Shown: positions 7,338 to 14,573, counted from the first letter of the stretch. The stretch: 16,575 nt of DNA from JADJNW01 sp033761835 (GCA_033761835.1 JANRME010000103.1:1-16575); one strand, 5' to 3'. Translations and numbers: made by a program. The notes: generated by a model not told the origin, from the letters alone.

Positions 7338-8036
7338 ATTTTGGTAGAGAGAGTTGGGTAGAGGGAAGAGGGATTTTGGAAGAGGGATTTCCTTGGGGTG
7401 TCTCTCTTCCTTTTTCCATCTACCCTCTACTGCTTCCTCATTATTGATTGTTTAAAATTATAAATCCTTTTTTGTATCGAATGTAATTCCGTTATAACTT
7501 CTTCTAACGGTACTATTTCAATAAATCCAAGTCGTTGAGCAATTAGTAATTGCGTCTCTAATTCGTAACTTGAGGCAGTTGCAATCCCAAGGAATTGATT
7601 AAAGTCGGCGTTTGTATTCCGACCGGCACCTTCTGCAATATTGGAAGGAATAGAAACTGCACAGCGTCTAATCTGACTTGTCAAGTTAAAACGCTCGTCC
7701 GATGGAAAAACAGTTGTCAATTTGTAAATTTTAGTCGTCAGTTCCATTGAATCTTTCCAAATGTCAAGATTTCTGAAGTTGTGCATAAATTTGTGTTTAG
7801 TAGAGGGTATTTCTGTAGAGAGTATAGGGACAAAGGAAGAAGGATACTCTCACGGCAATTACGCCTCTTGGTGTATTAATTAGAGTTTAGAATTAAAATG
7901 TAAAAGAACAAGTAATAAGAGCTGTGGTACATGCAAATCCCCTCTACTGGTAAAGGTGCGGACAAGTATCAAGGGCTGTAATAAGGGGAAAATCCCTCTA
8001 CCAAAATCTCTCTACCCTCTACTTTATACTCTCTAC
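7338..8036. repeat. Inverted and dispersed short repeats bracketing the four-helix-bundle gene
   Basis: Several purine/pyrimidine-rich repeats surround 7427-7786. (a) An imperfect inverted repeat, 7365-7390 against 7990-8015 reversed, matches at 23 of 26 bases. (b) A perfect 12-bp inverted repeat attttggtagag (7338-7349) pairs with ctctaccaaaat (7996-8007). (c) The 11-mer TACCCTCTACT occurs at 7421-7431 and 8013-8023, with its complement at 7799-7809. (d) GTAGAGAGTATA at 7815-7826 is inverted at 8025-8036. Copies (a) bound a segment of about 650 bp. They may be termini of a mobile unit or simply members of a short intergenic repeat family. The gap at 7787-8035 holds nothing else recognised. 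Confidence 0.6.
7427..7786 (-). CDS. Four-helix-bundle protein (23S rRNA intervening-sequence/IVP family)
   Basis: A 119-residue protein with the hallmarks of the S23/IVP four-helix-bundle family, at its usual length. It opens with an N-terminal F-R-x-L-D-I-W-K-D-S motif, then FPSDERFNLTSQIRRCAVSI, SNIAEGAGR, and a later SSYELETQLLIAQRLGFI helix. The family was first seen in ORFs inside 23S rRNA intervening sequences and includes the diversity-generating-retroelement accessory protein Avd; a general function is not established. No reverse transcriptase, variable repeat or rRNA gene is visible around it. It is co-oriented with and sits between the fadN-like and fadA genes, where it has no evident metabolic role. 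Its stop codon lies inside a TACCCTCTACT repeat copy, and repeats flank it on both sides, suggesting that it arrived as a cargo unit. The ATG at 7784-7786 is the standard family start (MHNFRNLDIW). Confidence 0.9.
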   Translation of the reverse strand: MHNFRNLDIWKDSMELTTKIYKLTTVFPSDERFNLTSQIRRCAVSIPSNIAEGAGRNTNADFNQFLGIATASSYELETQLLIAQRLGFIEIVPLEEVITELHSIQKRIYNFKQSIMRKQ

Positions 8037-10426
8037 TAATTCCTCAACGGCTTATTATTCTGCAACATATACTGTATCCGCTCCAGCGTTTTTTGCTCAC
8101 CGCACAAACTTAGGAAAGCTTCCCGTTCTACATCTAGGAGATACTGCTCACTTACTTTTTGAGCGCCGGTTAAGTCGCCGCCGCAAAGTACCCAGGCGAT
8201 TTTATGAGCGATTTTAATATCGTGTTCGCTGGCGTAGTTGCCGCGCTTAAGTTCATTGGCAGCGGTATAGAGCGCAGCTAAGCCGCCACGACCCAGCACC
8301 AGCACATCTTCCCGTTGCGTAGGCATTACATAATTATCTGCCAGTTCGAGTACTTTTTGTTTGGCTTCCCCGATATTTCGGTCTTTATTGAGGATAACCG
8401 TATCTCGTTCTGGCAAAAGATAGCCAAAATGGAATGCCTCCTGTGCAGAAGTGGCAACCTGTGCCATGGCAATGGCTTTGAACTTTTCGATCAAAGTTGG
8501 AATCTGCACATCGCCTTCAAAAAATTGATCAGAGGCACGAACGGCAAATTCTTTCGTACCGCCGCCACCCGGAATCACGCCAATGCCTGCTTCCACCAAA
8601 CCAATGTACGATTCGGCAGCAATCACGCCTGCATCGCAGTGCATCAGCGTTTCGCAGCCGCCCCCAAATACGTAGCCTTGTGTAGCTGCCACGACCGGAA
8701 TTTTAGAATAGCGGCAACGCATGGTGGTTTGCTGAAACAAATTCACCGCCATATTCAGTTCATCGAACTCTTGTTGGTAAGCCAACATTCCAATCATCAT
8801 CAAATTCGCACCCACAGAAAAATTCGTCGCATTGTTGCCAATCACCAAGCCTTGCCAATCGCCGTCTTCTGCCAACTGAATACTTTCGTTGATGCCGCGC
8901 AATACGCCTTCTCCAATAGAATTGTGCGGACTGGTGAATTCCAGACACAATACGCCATCGCCGATGTCATGTAAAATGGTTTCCGTTGTTTTGTGAACAG
9001 GTGCTTTGTCCCGATAATTATCAAGAATAATAAACTCGTCGGCTCCTGGAACGGGTAGATATTCTTTCGTTATAATATCGTAATAGAGGCGTTTGCCACC
9101 TGCACGTTTGTAGAAGGAAATATGACCTGCTGCCAACAAATCCTTTACCCAATGCGCTACTTTTTCCCCTTGCGATTCTGCTAGTTCCATGCCTTTTTGT
9201 ACGCCAATCAAATCCCAGTATTCAAAGGGACCCATTTCCCAGGCAAAACCAGCGCGCAGCGCATCGTCAATGCTGTAGAGGTTGTCAGAAATCTCTGGAA
9301 TGCGATTGGAAACATACGCAAACAAACCCAACAAAGAGCGACGAATCAATTCACCGCCTTTATCTTCTGCTGCAAAAATGGCTGGAATACGCTTTTTGAC
9401 GTCTTCAATCTGCTTCGACAATTTTAAACTTGGCAAATCAGGTTTTTGCGAAGGCTCGTATTCTAAGGTCTCCAGATTCAAAGCCAGAATAACCGGGCGA
9501 CCGGTGGCATCTCTTTCGTTTGTTTTTTTGTAAAAGCCTTGACCGGTTTTATCACCTAAAAACTTGTTATTCAACAAAAATTCAAAGTATTTTGGAATCT
9601 CAAAAGCATTTGCCTGCTCGTCATCTGGCGCATTCGCACGAATGCCTCGAATGACATTGGCAGCCGTATCATGTCCTACCAAATCCCCCAATCTAAATGT
9701 TCCTGTTTTCGGGCGACCGATAGCCGGACCAGTCAATTTATCTACATCTTCAATGCGCAAGCCAAGCTCCGTCGTGAGCTGATAAATTTTTGCCATTGCA
9801 TACACCCCCACACGGTTGGCGATGAAAGCAGGGGTGTCTTTTGCTAATACCGTTTGCTTACCGAGATAAACATCGCCGTAGTGCATGAAGAAATCTACAA
9901 CTTCGGAATCGGTATCTGGTGTCGGAATAATTTCCAACAAGCGCAAATAACGCGGCGGATTGAAGAAGTGTGTGCCACAAAAATGCTTTTTGAAATCCTC
10001 ACTTCTGCCTTCGGTCATTAAGTGGATCGGAATACCAGAAGTATTGGACGTTACCAGCGTTCCTTTTTTTCGGTATTGATCTACTTTTTCAAATACTTGT
10101 TTTTTCACCTCCAGGCGTTCGACTACGACTTCTATGATCCAATCGTAATCTTTGATTTTGGGTAAATCGTCTTCAAAATTGCCCGTTTTAATACGGCTAA
10201 GGAATTTTTTGTCGTACAAAGGCGCAGGTTTAGCTTTCAGTGCAGCTTGTAGCGAAAGGTCGGCGATGCGATTGCGAGCAGCTCTATTATTGCGTTCTTC
10301 CTCTTTGAGATCAGGAGGCAGGATGTCGAGCATTAAAACCTCCAGACCAATATTAGCAAAATGGCAGGCGATACCTGTTCCCATTACACCGGAGCCAAGT
10401 ACCGCCGCTTTTTTGATTCTTCTCAT
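8036..10426 (-). CDS. fadN: Bifunctional 3-hydroxyacyl-CoA dehydrogenase / enoyl-CoA hydratase (FadN-like)
   Basis: A 796-residue fusion with the dehydrogenase first and the hydratase last, the order of Bacillus FadN and the reverse of proteobacterial FadB. The Rossmann NAD site is GSGVMG (11-16) with Asp34 ending the second strand. The dehydrogenase active site includes S127/N128 (SNTSG), His153 (GTHFFNPP) and Glu165. The C-terminal dehydrogenase subdomains run to about 415. The crotonase part (about 485-680) has an oxyanion-hole segment FSVGANL (536-542), FGGGCE with Glu592, and LVEAGIGVIPGGGG with Glu612. These correspond to the two catalytic glutamates of enoyl-CoA hydratase, so both activities look intact. 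It would hydrate trans-2-enoyl-CoA and oxidise the L-3-hydroxyacyl-CoA with NAD+, feeding the downstream thiolase. The gene is first in the - strand fad unit; a weak TAnnTTTG box lies about 110 nt upstream. Confidence 0.93.
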   Translation of the reverse strand: MRRIKKAAVLGSGVMGTGIACHFANIGLEVLMLDILPPDLKEEERNNRAARNRIADLSLQAALKAKPAPLYDKKFLSRIKTGNFEDDLPKIKDYDWIIEVVVERLEVKKQVFEKVDQYRKKGTLVTSNTSGIPIHLMTEGRSEDFKKHFCGTHFFNPPRYLRLLEIIPTPDTDSEVVDFFMHYGDVYLGKQTVLAKDTPAFIANRVGVYAMAKIYQLTTELGLRIEDVDKLTGPAIGRPKTGTFRLGDLVGHDTAANVIRGIRANAPDDEQANAFEIPKYFEFLLNNKFLGDKTGQGFYKKTNERDATGRPVILALNLETLEYEPSQKPDLPSLKLSKQIEDVKKRIPAIFAAEDKGGELIRRSLLGLFAYVSNRIPEISDNLYSIDDALRAGFAWEMGPFEYWDLIGVQKGMELAESQGEKVAHWVKDLLAAGHISFYKRAGGKRLYYDIITKEYLPVPGADEFIILDNYRDKAPVHKTTETILHDIGDGVLCLEFTSPHNSIGEGVLRGINESIQLAEDGDWQGLVIGNNATNFSVGANLMMIGMLAYQQEFDELNMAVNLFQQTTMRCRYSKIPVVAATQGYVFGGGCETLMHCDAGVIAAESYIGLVEAGIGVIPGGGGTKEFAVRASDQFFEGDVQIPTLIEKFKAIAMAQVATSAQEAFHFGYLLPERDTVILNKDRNIGEAKQKVLELADNYVMPTQREDVLVLGRGGLAALYTAANELKRGNYASEHDIKIAHKIAWVLCGGDLTGAQKVSEQYLLDVEREAFLSLCGEQKTLERIQYMLQNNKPLRN

Positions 10427-10430
10427 TTTG

Positions 10431-10579
10431 TTGGTTATCAGTTTTTTATTATTGGTTAACGGGAAGATAAGTATTAATAAAAACCATTAACCAATAGCAA
10501 AGGTTTAAAATCAGCGAAAATTCGCTAAGTTTTGCAAAAATAGAAATTTAACTGATTCGACTTAATAACTGATAACCAA
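10431..10579. repeat. Nested inverted repeats upstream of the fadN-like gene
   Basis: A perfect 13-bp inverted repeat ttggttatcagtt (10431-10443) / aactgataaccaa (10567-10579) encloses a second perfect 10-bp pair, tattggttaa (10450-10459) / ttaaccaata (10487-10496), and a small agcgaa/ttcgct hairpin (10513-10526). They occupy most of the 201-nt gap between the fadN-like start and the next - strand gene. Both pairs share a TTGGTTA-type core. This may be a folded 5' leader, operator sites or a small palindromic repeat element. Confidence 0.6.
10535..10542 (-). promoter_or_regulatory. Candidate Bacteroidota -7 box (TATTTTTG) for the fadN-like gene
   Basis: Read on the - strand, 10542-10535 is TATTTTTG, a match to the TAnnTTTG -7 consensus known for Bacteroidota primary sigma. 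No TTTG/TTG lies at the usual ~19-nt spacing upstream, so this is only a weak candidate. It would give a leader of roughly 100 nt containing the inner inverted repeat. Confidence 0.25.
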
Positions 10580-10627
10580 TTTTAATTTGTTTTAAAAGAT
10601 TTTTGTAGACCAAGGCTCACTCCTATA

Positions 10628-11050
10628 TCAGTGCCTTCCCCACAACTCTACCACTGCTTTATCTTCTGAGAAGTTTTTGGTATCATACCAGAATACAACT
10701 TTGTGAATGATGCGTCGCTTGCCTTCGAGGTTCAATACGCGCGAAATCGTGCCAGCAGGCATCGAAACTTCTACGTTAATGTCCTGTACATCCCCATTGC
10801 GAAAATGGACAGCAATTCGATGTAAATTGATACCACCTTTTTCAACATGAATGCGAAGCGCCGTGAACGAACCTTCGTAGCCCGTCACCAAAATTTCATC
10901 TCGATCTACTTTGTAGTTGACTTTTCTTTGTCCCAGCTTTTCCCACTTGTCTGCTGGTATTTCTTGTGGTGGAATGACGTTTGCGAAGGTCGCTAAAGAG
11001 GCGAAACAAAAGAGTAGTGTTAAAAATTGAAACTTTAAGTTGATTCTCAT
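10628..11050 (-). CDS. Small secreted beta-sandwich protein, DUF2541-like
   Basis: A 140-residue protein with a Sec signal peptide (MRINLKFQFLTLLFCFASLA, likely cleavage after TFA at about 23). The mature part is mostly alternating strands: W-x-x-LG, DEILVTGYEGSFTALRIHV, IAVHFRNGDVQDI, the PAGTISRVLNLEGKRRIIHK stretch, VVFWYDTK and a final VVELWGRH. This D-x-I-x-V / G-x-F-x-x-L-R / V-x-F-x-N-G / G-x-R-x-I / V-x-x-W-G layout resembles the DUF2541 family of small periplasmic proteins of unknown function. The assignment is by pattern memory only. No enzymatic residues stand out. It lies downstream of the T9SS repeat protein on the same strand, but the hairpin at 11132-11166 probably separates the transcripts. 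The ATG at 11048-11050 directly heads the signal peptide. Confidence 0.78.
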   Translation of the reverse strand: MRINLKFQFLTLLFCFASLATFANVIPPQEIPADKWEKLGQRKVNYKVDRDEILVTGYEGSFTALRIHVEKGGINLHRIAVHFRNGDVQDINVEVSMPAGTISRVLNLEGKRRIIHKVVFWYDTKNFSEDKAVVELWGRH

Positions 11051-11131
11051 GGCGTTAAGTTTTTTCGTAAATGTCTGAAATTGTTTACAAACTATCAGAC
11101 TGGGCGTTTTAAAAAAAGTTTAAACCGGCTA

Positions 11132-11166
11132 AAAAAAATGCGGCTACATTCTGAGAACATAGCCGC
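11132..11166 (-). terminator. Rho-independent terminator of the five-repeat T9SS gene
   Basis: On the - strand, gcggcta (11166-11160) pairs with tagccgc (11146-11140) around a 13-nt loop that allows two further A-T pairs. It is followed at once by ATTTTTTTT (11139-11131). It lies about 25 nt past the stop of the T9SS repeat protein. Stem, spacing and U-run fit an intrinsic terminator on the - strand. Confidence 0.8.
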
Positions 11167-11191
11167 CAAAGCGTGTGTATGTAGATTGCCT

Positions 11192-13450
11192 TTATCCGGC
11201 TTTTACGATCCGTCTTTGCTCTATTAGACGCCCGTCATAACTAACTTTCAAGAAATAAATACCAGGTATAATGTCATTGATTTCAAGTGAAGCAAAAATT
11301 TCGGCGCCACCATCAAACCTCCATTCTTTCACAATATTGCCAGCCATATCTACTAATTGAACACTGATGCGATTTATGCCATCGGTGTGAGGCAAACGCA
11401 AATTGACACAACGCGTAGCTGGGTTCGGATAAGTATGAACGCCTTCATCCGTGCACTCTTTTACCATGAACCGCAATCCATTGATTTCCAAAGCCCCGCA
11501 GATTTCGCCGCCACCTTGGGTTAGCAATCCATTCACCTCGTGAGCAGTGGTCACGCCTAACTGAATTGTGCTTAAATCCAAAGTCATTGGGTCGTACACC
11601 AAAATATGAATTCTATACACACCAACGCCCTCTACGTTGAAGTAAGGATTCGGGCCAATTTGTTCGATTACCAGGCTATCGCCGGAAGTGAGTACATAAG
11701 CAACTTTAAAGCCGTTCGGTGCATTGGGTTGCTTGGCAATACGCGCAAATAAGAAAACAACTCGGCGGTTATTGTCATCCGTACAAGCCACAGAATTCAA
11801 CCCATTGTACATCAATCTTCCTAATTCAATCTCGCAGTTGCAATCGTTCACGTTATAACGAGCACCTTCTGCATCTAAATCGCCACAAATCGTGCCGCCG
11901 CCTTGAATCAGAAGGGAATCAATATCAAAAGCATTAGTCACTCCCAGTGCAATGCTATCTAAATTCAGGGTCGTGGAATCATACACCAAGGTATGAATCG
12001 TGAATATGCCGGTAGTGTCAATGGTGAAAGAAGGTTCACTTTCAATTTGTACAATGACGAGGCTATCACCGGAAGTCAACAAATATCCTACTTTATAACC
12101 CGTCGGTACTACTGGTTCTGTGTCGTGCGTAGCGGTTATAATGAGTTCCTGGCCCTCCGTTATACAATTAGACTGGCTTGGCCCCATCAATGTACCGGCA
12201 TCTGCGGTACAGGCCGCTGTACAATTTGTTATTACATTAATTGCTGCACCTATTATATCCAAAGCGCCACAAATTTCGCCGCCGCCTTGCGTCAATAGTG
12301 CATTGATATCCGCACCGGTGGTTACTCCAAATTGAATAGAATCAAGGCTTAGTGTTGTGGAATCATATACCAAAGTGTGAATCGTGAACAAGCCGATTGT
12401 ATCCACCACGAAAGTCGGGGAGCTATTCACTTGTGCGATCACCAAACTATCGCCGGAAGTCAGTATGTATGCTACTTGGAAGCTATCGGGTACGACCGGA
12501 TCCAAACCGTGAACCGCAGTCAGCGTTACTGTTGAATCTTCGAGACAAGCTTCCATTTCCGCCATTAATGTACCCCCAGAAACCGGACAATCGCAATCCA
12601 GTACATTAAAGATCGCGCCCATCACATCTAAAGCACCGCAAATTTCGCCACCACCTTGCACCAATAGTGCATTCACATCAAGCCCAGTAGTGACGCCCAA
12701 TTGTATCGTACTCAAATCCAAAGTAGCACTATCGTACACCAGGGTATGAATAGTGTATAATCCTGGCGCATTCACGGTAAAGCTCGGGATAGTATCTACT
12801 TTTTGAATGACCAATTCTTGACCAGAGGTCAACACATAAATTACTTGGAAACTATCGGGTATGACCGGCTGTGTCGCAATCGTGGCGGTAAGCCTTGCTA
12901 TTGAGTCTACACATACAGTATCCACTGATGTCAAAGTTCCAGCATTGGCATTACAAGGAGCACCTTGATCTTCGCAACCGCCAAAGCGAAATTTCACACC
13001 ATTTACGTCTAAGGAAGCGCAAATCGTACCGCCGCCCTGTACAAGCAAAGCGTTGACCTGTACACCAGTGGTGACGCCCAGGTTTATACTGTCTAAGTTC
13101 AACGTTGACGGATTGAAGATTAAGGTGTGAATTGTGTAAACTCCCGTCGGATTAAGATCAATATCAAATTCTGGTATCGTATCTACTTCTTGTATCACCA
13201 AATCGCTACCGGTGCTGAGTAGGTAAACTCTTTGGAAAGAATCAGGTACGACCGCGTCGCCTTTAGGAACTGCTTTCAGCGTAATTTTTGTACTTTGAAA
13301 ACAAATCTCCTGGGTAGAAAAACCGCCGGCATCAGCAGGGCATTGTCCCCACAATTGCAGTGGCGCATTCAACAAGAACGTGCATAATAGTGTCGCAAGT
13401 GTTGCCCGAAAAGAGCTCAAGGAGTTTGGGTAGAATAGAAATAGTTTCAT
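11192..13450 (-). CDS. T9SS type A cargo protein with five ~127-residue repeats of unassigned type
   Basis: A 752-residue secreted protein. A long signal peptide (about 1-35, ending LQLWG) precedes five tandem repeats at about residues 37-165, 166-290, 291-414, 415-540 and 541-667. Each carries P-x-(S/G)-(F/Y), Y-x-L-(S/T)-(S/T)-G-x-x-LVI, an IHTL-(V/I)-(Y/F)-type strand (YTIHTLVYD in unit 2), L-x-L-(D/S)-(S/T)-I, LGVTT and QGGG-x-ICGALD. The QGGG motif recurs at residues 138, 265, 388, 516 and 645. Conserved Cys pairs suggest extracellular disulfides. The C-terminal ~80 residues (HTYPNPA, VQLVDMAGNIVKEW, IIPGIYFLKVSYDGRLIEQRRIVK) form the type A T9SS sorting domain, so the protein should cross the outer membrane and be anchored or released. 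The repeat is not one I can match to a named, characterised domain, and the ligand is unknown. It is divergent from the MOSC gene and has a terminator on its 3' side. Confidence 0.9.
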   Translation of the reverse strand: MKLFLFYPNSLSSFRATLATLLCTFLLNAPLQLWGQCPADAGGFSTQEICFQSTKITLKAVPKGDAVVPDSFQRVYLLSTGSDLVIQEVDTIPEFDIDLNPTGVYTIHTLIFNPSTLNLDSINLGVTTGVQVNALLVQGGGTICASLDVNGVKFRFGGCEDQGAPCNANAGTLTSVDTVCVDSIARLTATIATQPVIPDSFQVIYVLTSGQELVIQKVDTIPSFTVNAPGLYTIHTLVYDSATLDLSTIQLGVTTGLDVNALLVQGGGEICGALDVMGAIFNVLDCDCPVSGGTLMAEMEACLEDSTVTLTAVHGLDPVVPDSFQVAYILTSGDSLVIAQVNSSPTFVVDTIGLFTIHTLVYDSTTLSLDSIQFGVTTGADINALLTQGGGEICGALDIIGAAINVITNCTAACTADAGTLMGPSQSNCITEGQELIITATHDTEPVVPTGYKVGYLLTSGDSLVIVQIESEPSFTIDTTGIFTIHTLVYDSTTLNLDSIALGVTNAFDIDSLLIQGGGTICGDLDAEGARYNVNDCNCEIELGRLMYNGLNSVACTDDNNRRVVFLFARIAKQPNAPNGFKVAYVLTSGDSLVIEQIGPNPYFNVEGVGVYRIHILVYDPMTLDLSTIQLGVTTAHEVNGLLTQGGGEICGALEINGLRFMVKECTDEGVHTYPNPATRCVNLRLPHTDGINRISVQLVDMAGNIVKEWRFDGGAEIFASLEINDIIPGIYFLKVSYDGRLIEQRRIVKAG
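11450..13342 (-). repeat. Five tandem coding repeats (period 369-387 nt)
   Basis: Coding repeat array within the T9SS type A protein. Spacing between successive QGGG motifs is 127, 123, 128 and 129 residues. Protein identity between units is high around the IHTL and QGGG segments. DNA similarity is also evident there (for example gccgccgccttg and variants recur in each unit), whereas linkers between units vary in length and Cys content. Confidence 0.85.
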
Positions 13451-13574
13451 AAAATCAGTTATTTGGTTTTAGAAAATAAGCGTGTTAACTGTGCTCGCAC
13501 GGAGCATAGATAGGTCTTTGTAGCGCATACTTTTGCTTAGACTGGGGAAAACGTGTTTATAGGAGCATACAGAA

Positions 13575-13590
13575 ATTCTGAGGTCAGAAT
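13575..13590. promoter_or_regulatory. Palindrome attctga-gg-tcagaat, possible operator
   Basis: Perfect 7-bp arms with a 2-bp centre in the divergent intergenic region, 23 nt from the candidate - strand -7 box. A dimeric-regulator site is possible from symmetry alone; no regulator gene is adjacent. Confidence 0.25.
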
Positions 13591-13612
13591 ATTGGCATAA
13601 CGCGTAAATATA

Positions 13613-13620
13613 CAAAAGTA
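13613..13620 (-). promoter_or_regulatory. Candidate -7 box (TACTTTTG) for the five-repeat T9SS gene
   Basis: Read on the - strand, 13620-13613 matches TAnnTTTG. It would give a leader of about 155 nt. No -33 TTG at proper spacing, so weak. Confidence 0.25.
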
Positions 13621-13689
13621 ACAATGCGAAATAAAATTAAATGTTCAGCTTGGTTTTGGATATTCCGCGACAATTGGAATCTTTTTGTA

Positions 13690-13697
13690 TAAATTTG
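13690..13697 (+). promoter_or_regulatory. Candidate -7 box (TAAATTTG) for the MOSC gene
   Basis: TAAATTTG fits the Bacteroidota TAnnTTTG consensus and sits 24 nt before the MOSC start codon, a plausible promoter distance. The nearest TTG upstream (13674-13676) is only 13 nt away, shorter than the usual spacing. Confidence 0.4.
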
Positions 13698-13721
13698 GTT
13701 TAAAATACTAAATAAATCCCT

Positions 13722-14204
13722 ATGCCATTACAAGAAATTATTGATAATATACCTCAAATTGGTTTCGTAGAATGGATCGGTATTCGACCTTCACGGGAAG
13801 TACCTGTACAAGAAATATCATTTGTAGAAGTCTCACAGGAAGAAGGTTTAATCGGAGATCATTACAACAAAGTAGGTGGCAGCCGGCAAGTAACCTTAAT
13901 CCAGGCAGAGCATTTAGAAACAGTAGCTAAGTTATTACAAGTCAATGAAATAAATCCAGCTTTAACCCGACGAAATATTCTTGTATCCCGCATCAATTTA
14001 CTGGCTTTTGCCGATCGTACTTTCCAAATCGGTGAAGTTATACTAAAAATGACCGGATTCTGCCATCCTTGCTCAAAAATGGAAGCGAATCTTGGCTCTG
14101 GCGGTTACAATGCAATGCGCGGTCACGGCGGCATTACTGCAAAAGTGGTTCAAGGCGGCATTATCAAAATAGGCGATCAAGTAAAATTGTATCAAAATGG
14201 CTGA
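13722..14204 (+). CDS. MOSC domain-containing protein
   Basis: A 160-residue stand-alone MOSC domain protein. The fold is shared with the C-terminal part of molybdenum-cofactor sulfurases and with YiiM-type proteins, which are thought to carry or transfer sulfur or detoxify N-hydroxylated compounds. Family marks are EGLIGDHYNK (41-50, the G-x-x-G-D-x-x motif), RQVTLIQAEHL (55-65), LTRRNILVSRINL (81-93) and the conserved cysteine region TGFCHPCSKME (111-121; Cys114, Cys117). RGHGGITAKVVQGG (133-146) leads into the final beta strand. Length is near the lower end for single-domain members. The stop overlaps the start of the next gene by 8 nt (ATGGCTGA), so translation of the two is probably coupled. 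The exact substrate cannot be read from sequence. Confidence 0.9.
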   Translation: MPLQEIIDNIPQIGFVEWIGIRPSREVPVQEISFVEVSQEEGLIGDHYNKVGGSRQVTLIQAEHLETVAKLLQVNEINPALTRRNILVSRINLLAFADRTFQIGEVILKMTGFCHPCSKMEANLGSGGYNAMRGHGGITAKVVQGGIIKIGDQVKLYQNG

Positions 14205-14556
14205 AATCATTATCGAATGCCCCCAATGCCAATGGCGGCCAGATGGTGGTGAATATTGGGCTTGCAGTGGTTGCGGACATATTTGGAATACTTTCGATAC
14301 GATGGCACAATGCCCGAAATGCGGACATCAGCACGAGCGTACGGCTTGCATACCCTGGCGTGGCGGCTGCCATGCCTACGAGCCGCATTTGGATTGGTAT
14401 AAAAATTTGGATGATTTATTGCAAGAAGAGTTAAATATTATATCACAAAAAGAGGAAATATTATTGCATCATGAGATTTCGCCAATATTACTAATACGAT
14501 TTCAAACCTCTAATCTTTTATTATATAAAAACAAGGAGTGCGTAATAATTATATAA
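14197..14556 (+). CDS. Double zinc-ribbon-like protein coupled to the MOSC gene
   Basis: A 119-residue protein whose first ~72 residues hold four Cys pairs or near-pairs: C8/C11 (CPQC), C23/C26 (CSGC), C39/C42 (CPKC) and C51/C58 (C-IPWRGG-C), plus H44 and H46. This is suited to two structural zinc sites. The aromatic-rich EYWACSGCGHIW and PHLDWYKNLDDLL segments look conserved, from memory of similar small Bacteroidota hypotheticals; its function is unknown. It overlaps the MOSC stop by 8 nt, implying coupled translation and a linked role. The last ~37 residues (from about 83) are low-complexity and hydrophobic and run into the first arm of the downstream hairpin, so the natural protein may be shorter, with a 3' frameshift or tail extension here. 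Confidence 0.72.
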   Translation: MAEIIIECPQCQWRPDGGEYWACSGCGHIWNTFDTMAQCPKCGHQHERTACIPWRGGCHAYEPHLDWYKNLDDLLQEELNIISQKEEILLHHEISPILLIRFQTSNLLLYKNKECVIII

Positions 14557-14573
14557 AATTTTACGCACTCTTT
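14536..14573. terminator. Bidirectional terminator hairpin between the zinc-ribbon and barrel genes
   Basis: gagtgcgtaa (14536-14545) pairs perfectly with ttacgcactc (14561-14570). An inner aatt/aatt extension is possible, and the outer A/T flanks supply U-runs on both strands (tttatt on +). Its 5' arm overlaps the last codons of the zinc-ribbon ORF. It lies between convergent genes. Confidence 0.75.

Larger units (their letters stand above)
13451..13721. other. Divergent promoter region between the T9SS repeat gene and the MOSC gene
   Basis: 271 nt with no ORF of interest. Candidate -7 boxes exist for both directions (13690-13697 on + and 13620-13613 on -). A 16-bp near-palindrome attctga-gg-tcagaat (13575-13590) could be an operator. 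The octamer ggagcata occurs twice (13501-13508, 13562-13569). No -33 element is convincing. Confidence 0.5.

Noticed and set aside
7427..7786. Diversity-generating retroelement, because IVP proteins resemble Avd
   Set aside because: No reverse transcriptase, template repeat or variable repeat is present nearby.
8315..8974. 219-codon + strand open frame inside the fadN-like gene
   Set aside because: Antisense shadow of the crotonase domain; His/Cys-rich nonsense composition and no start context.
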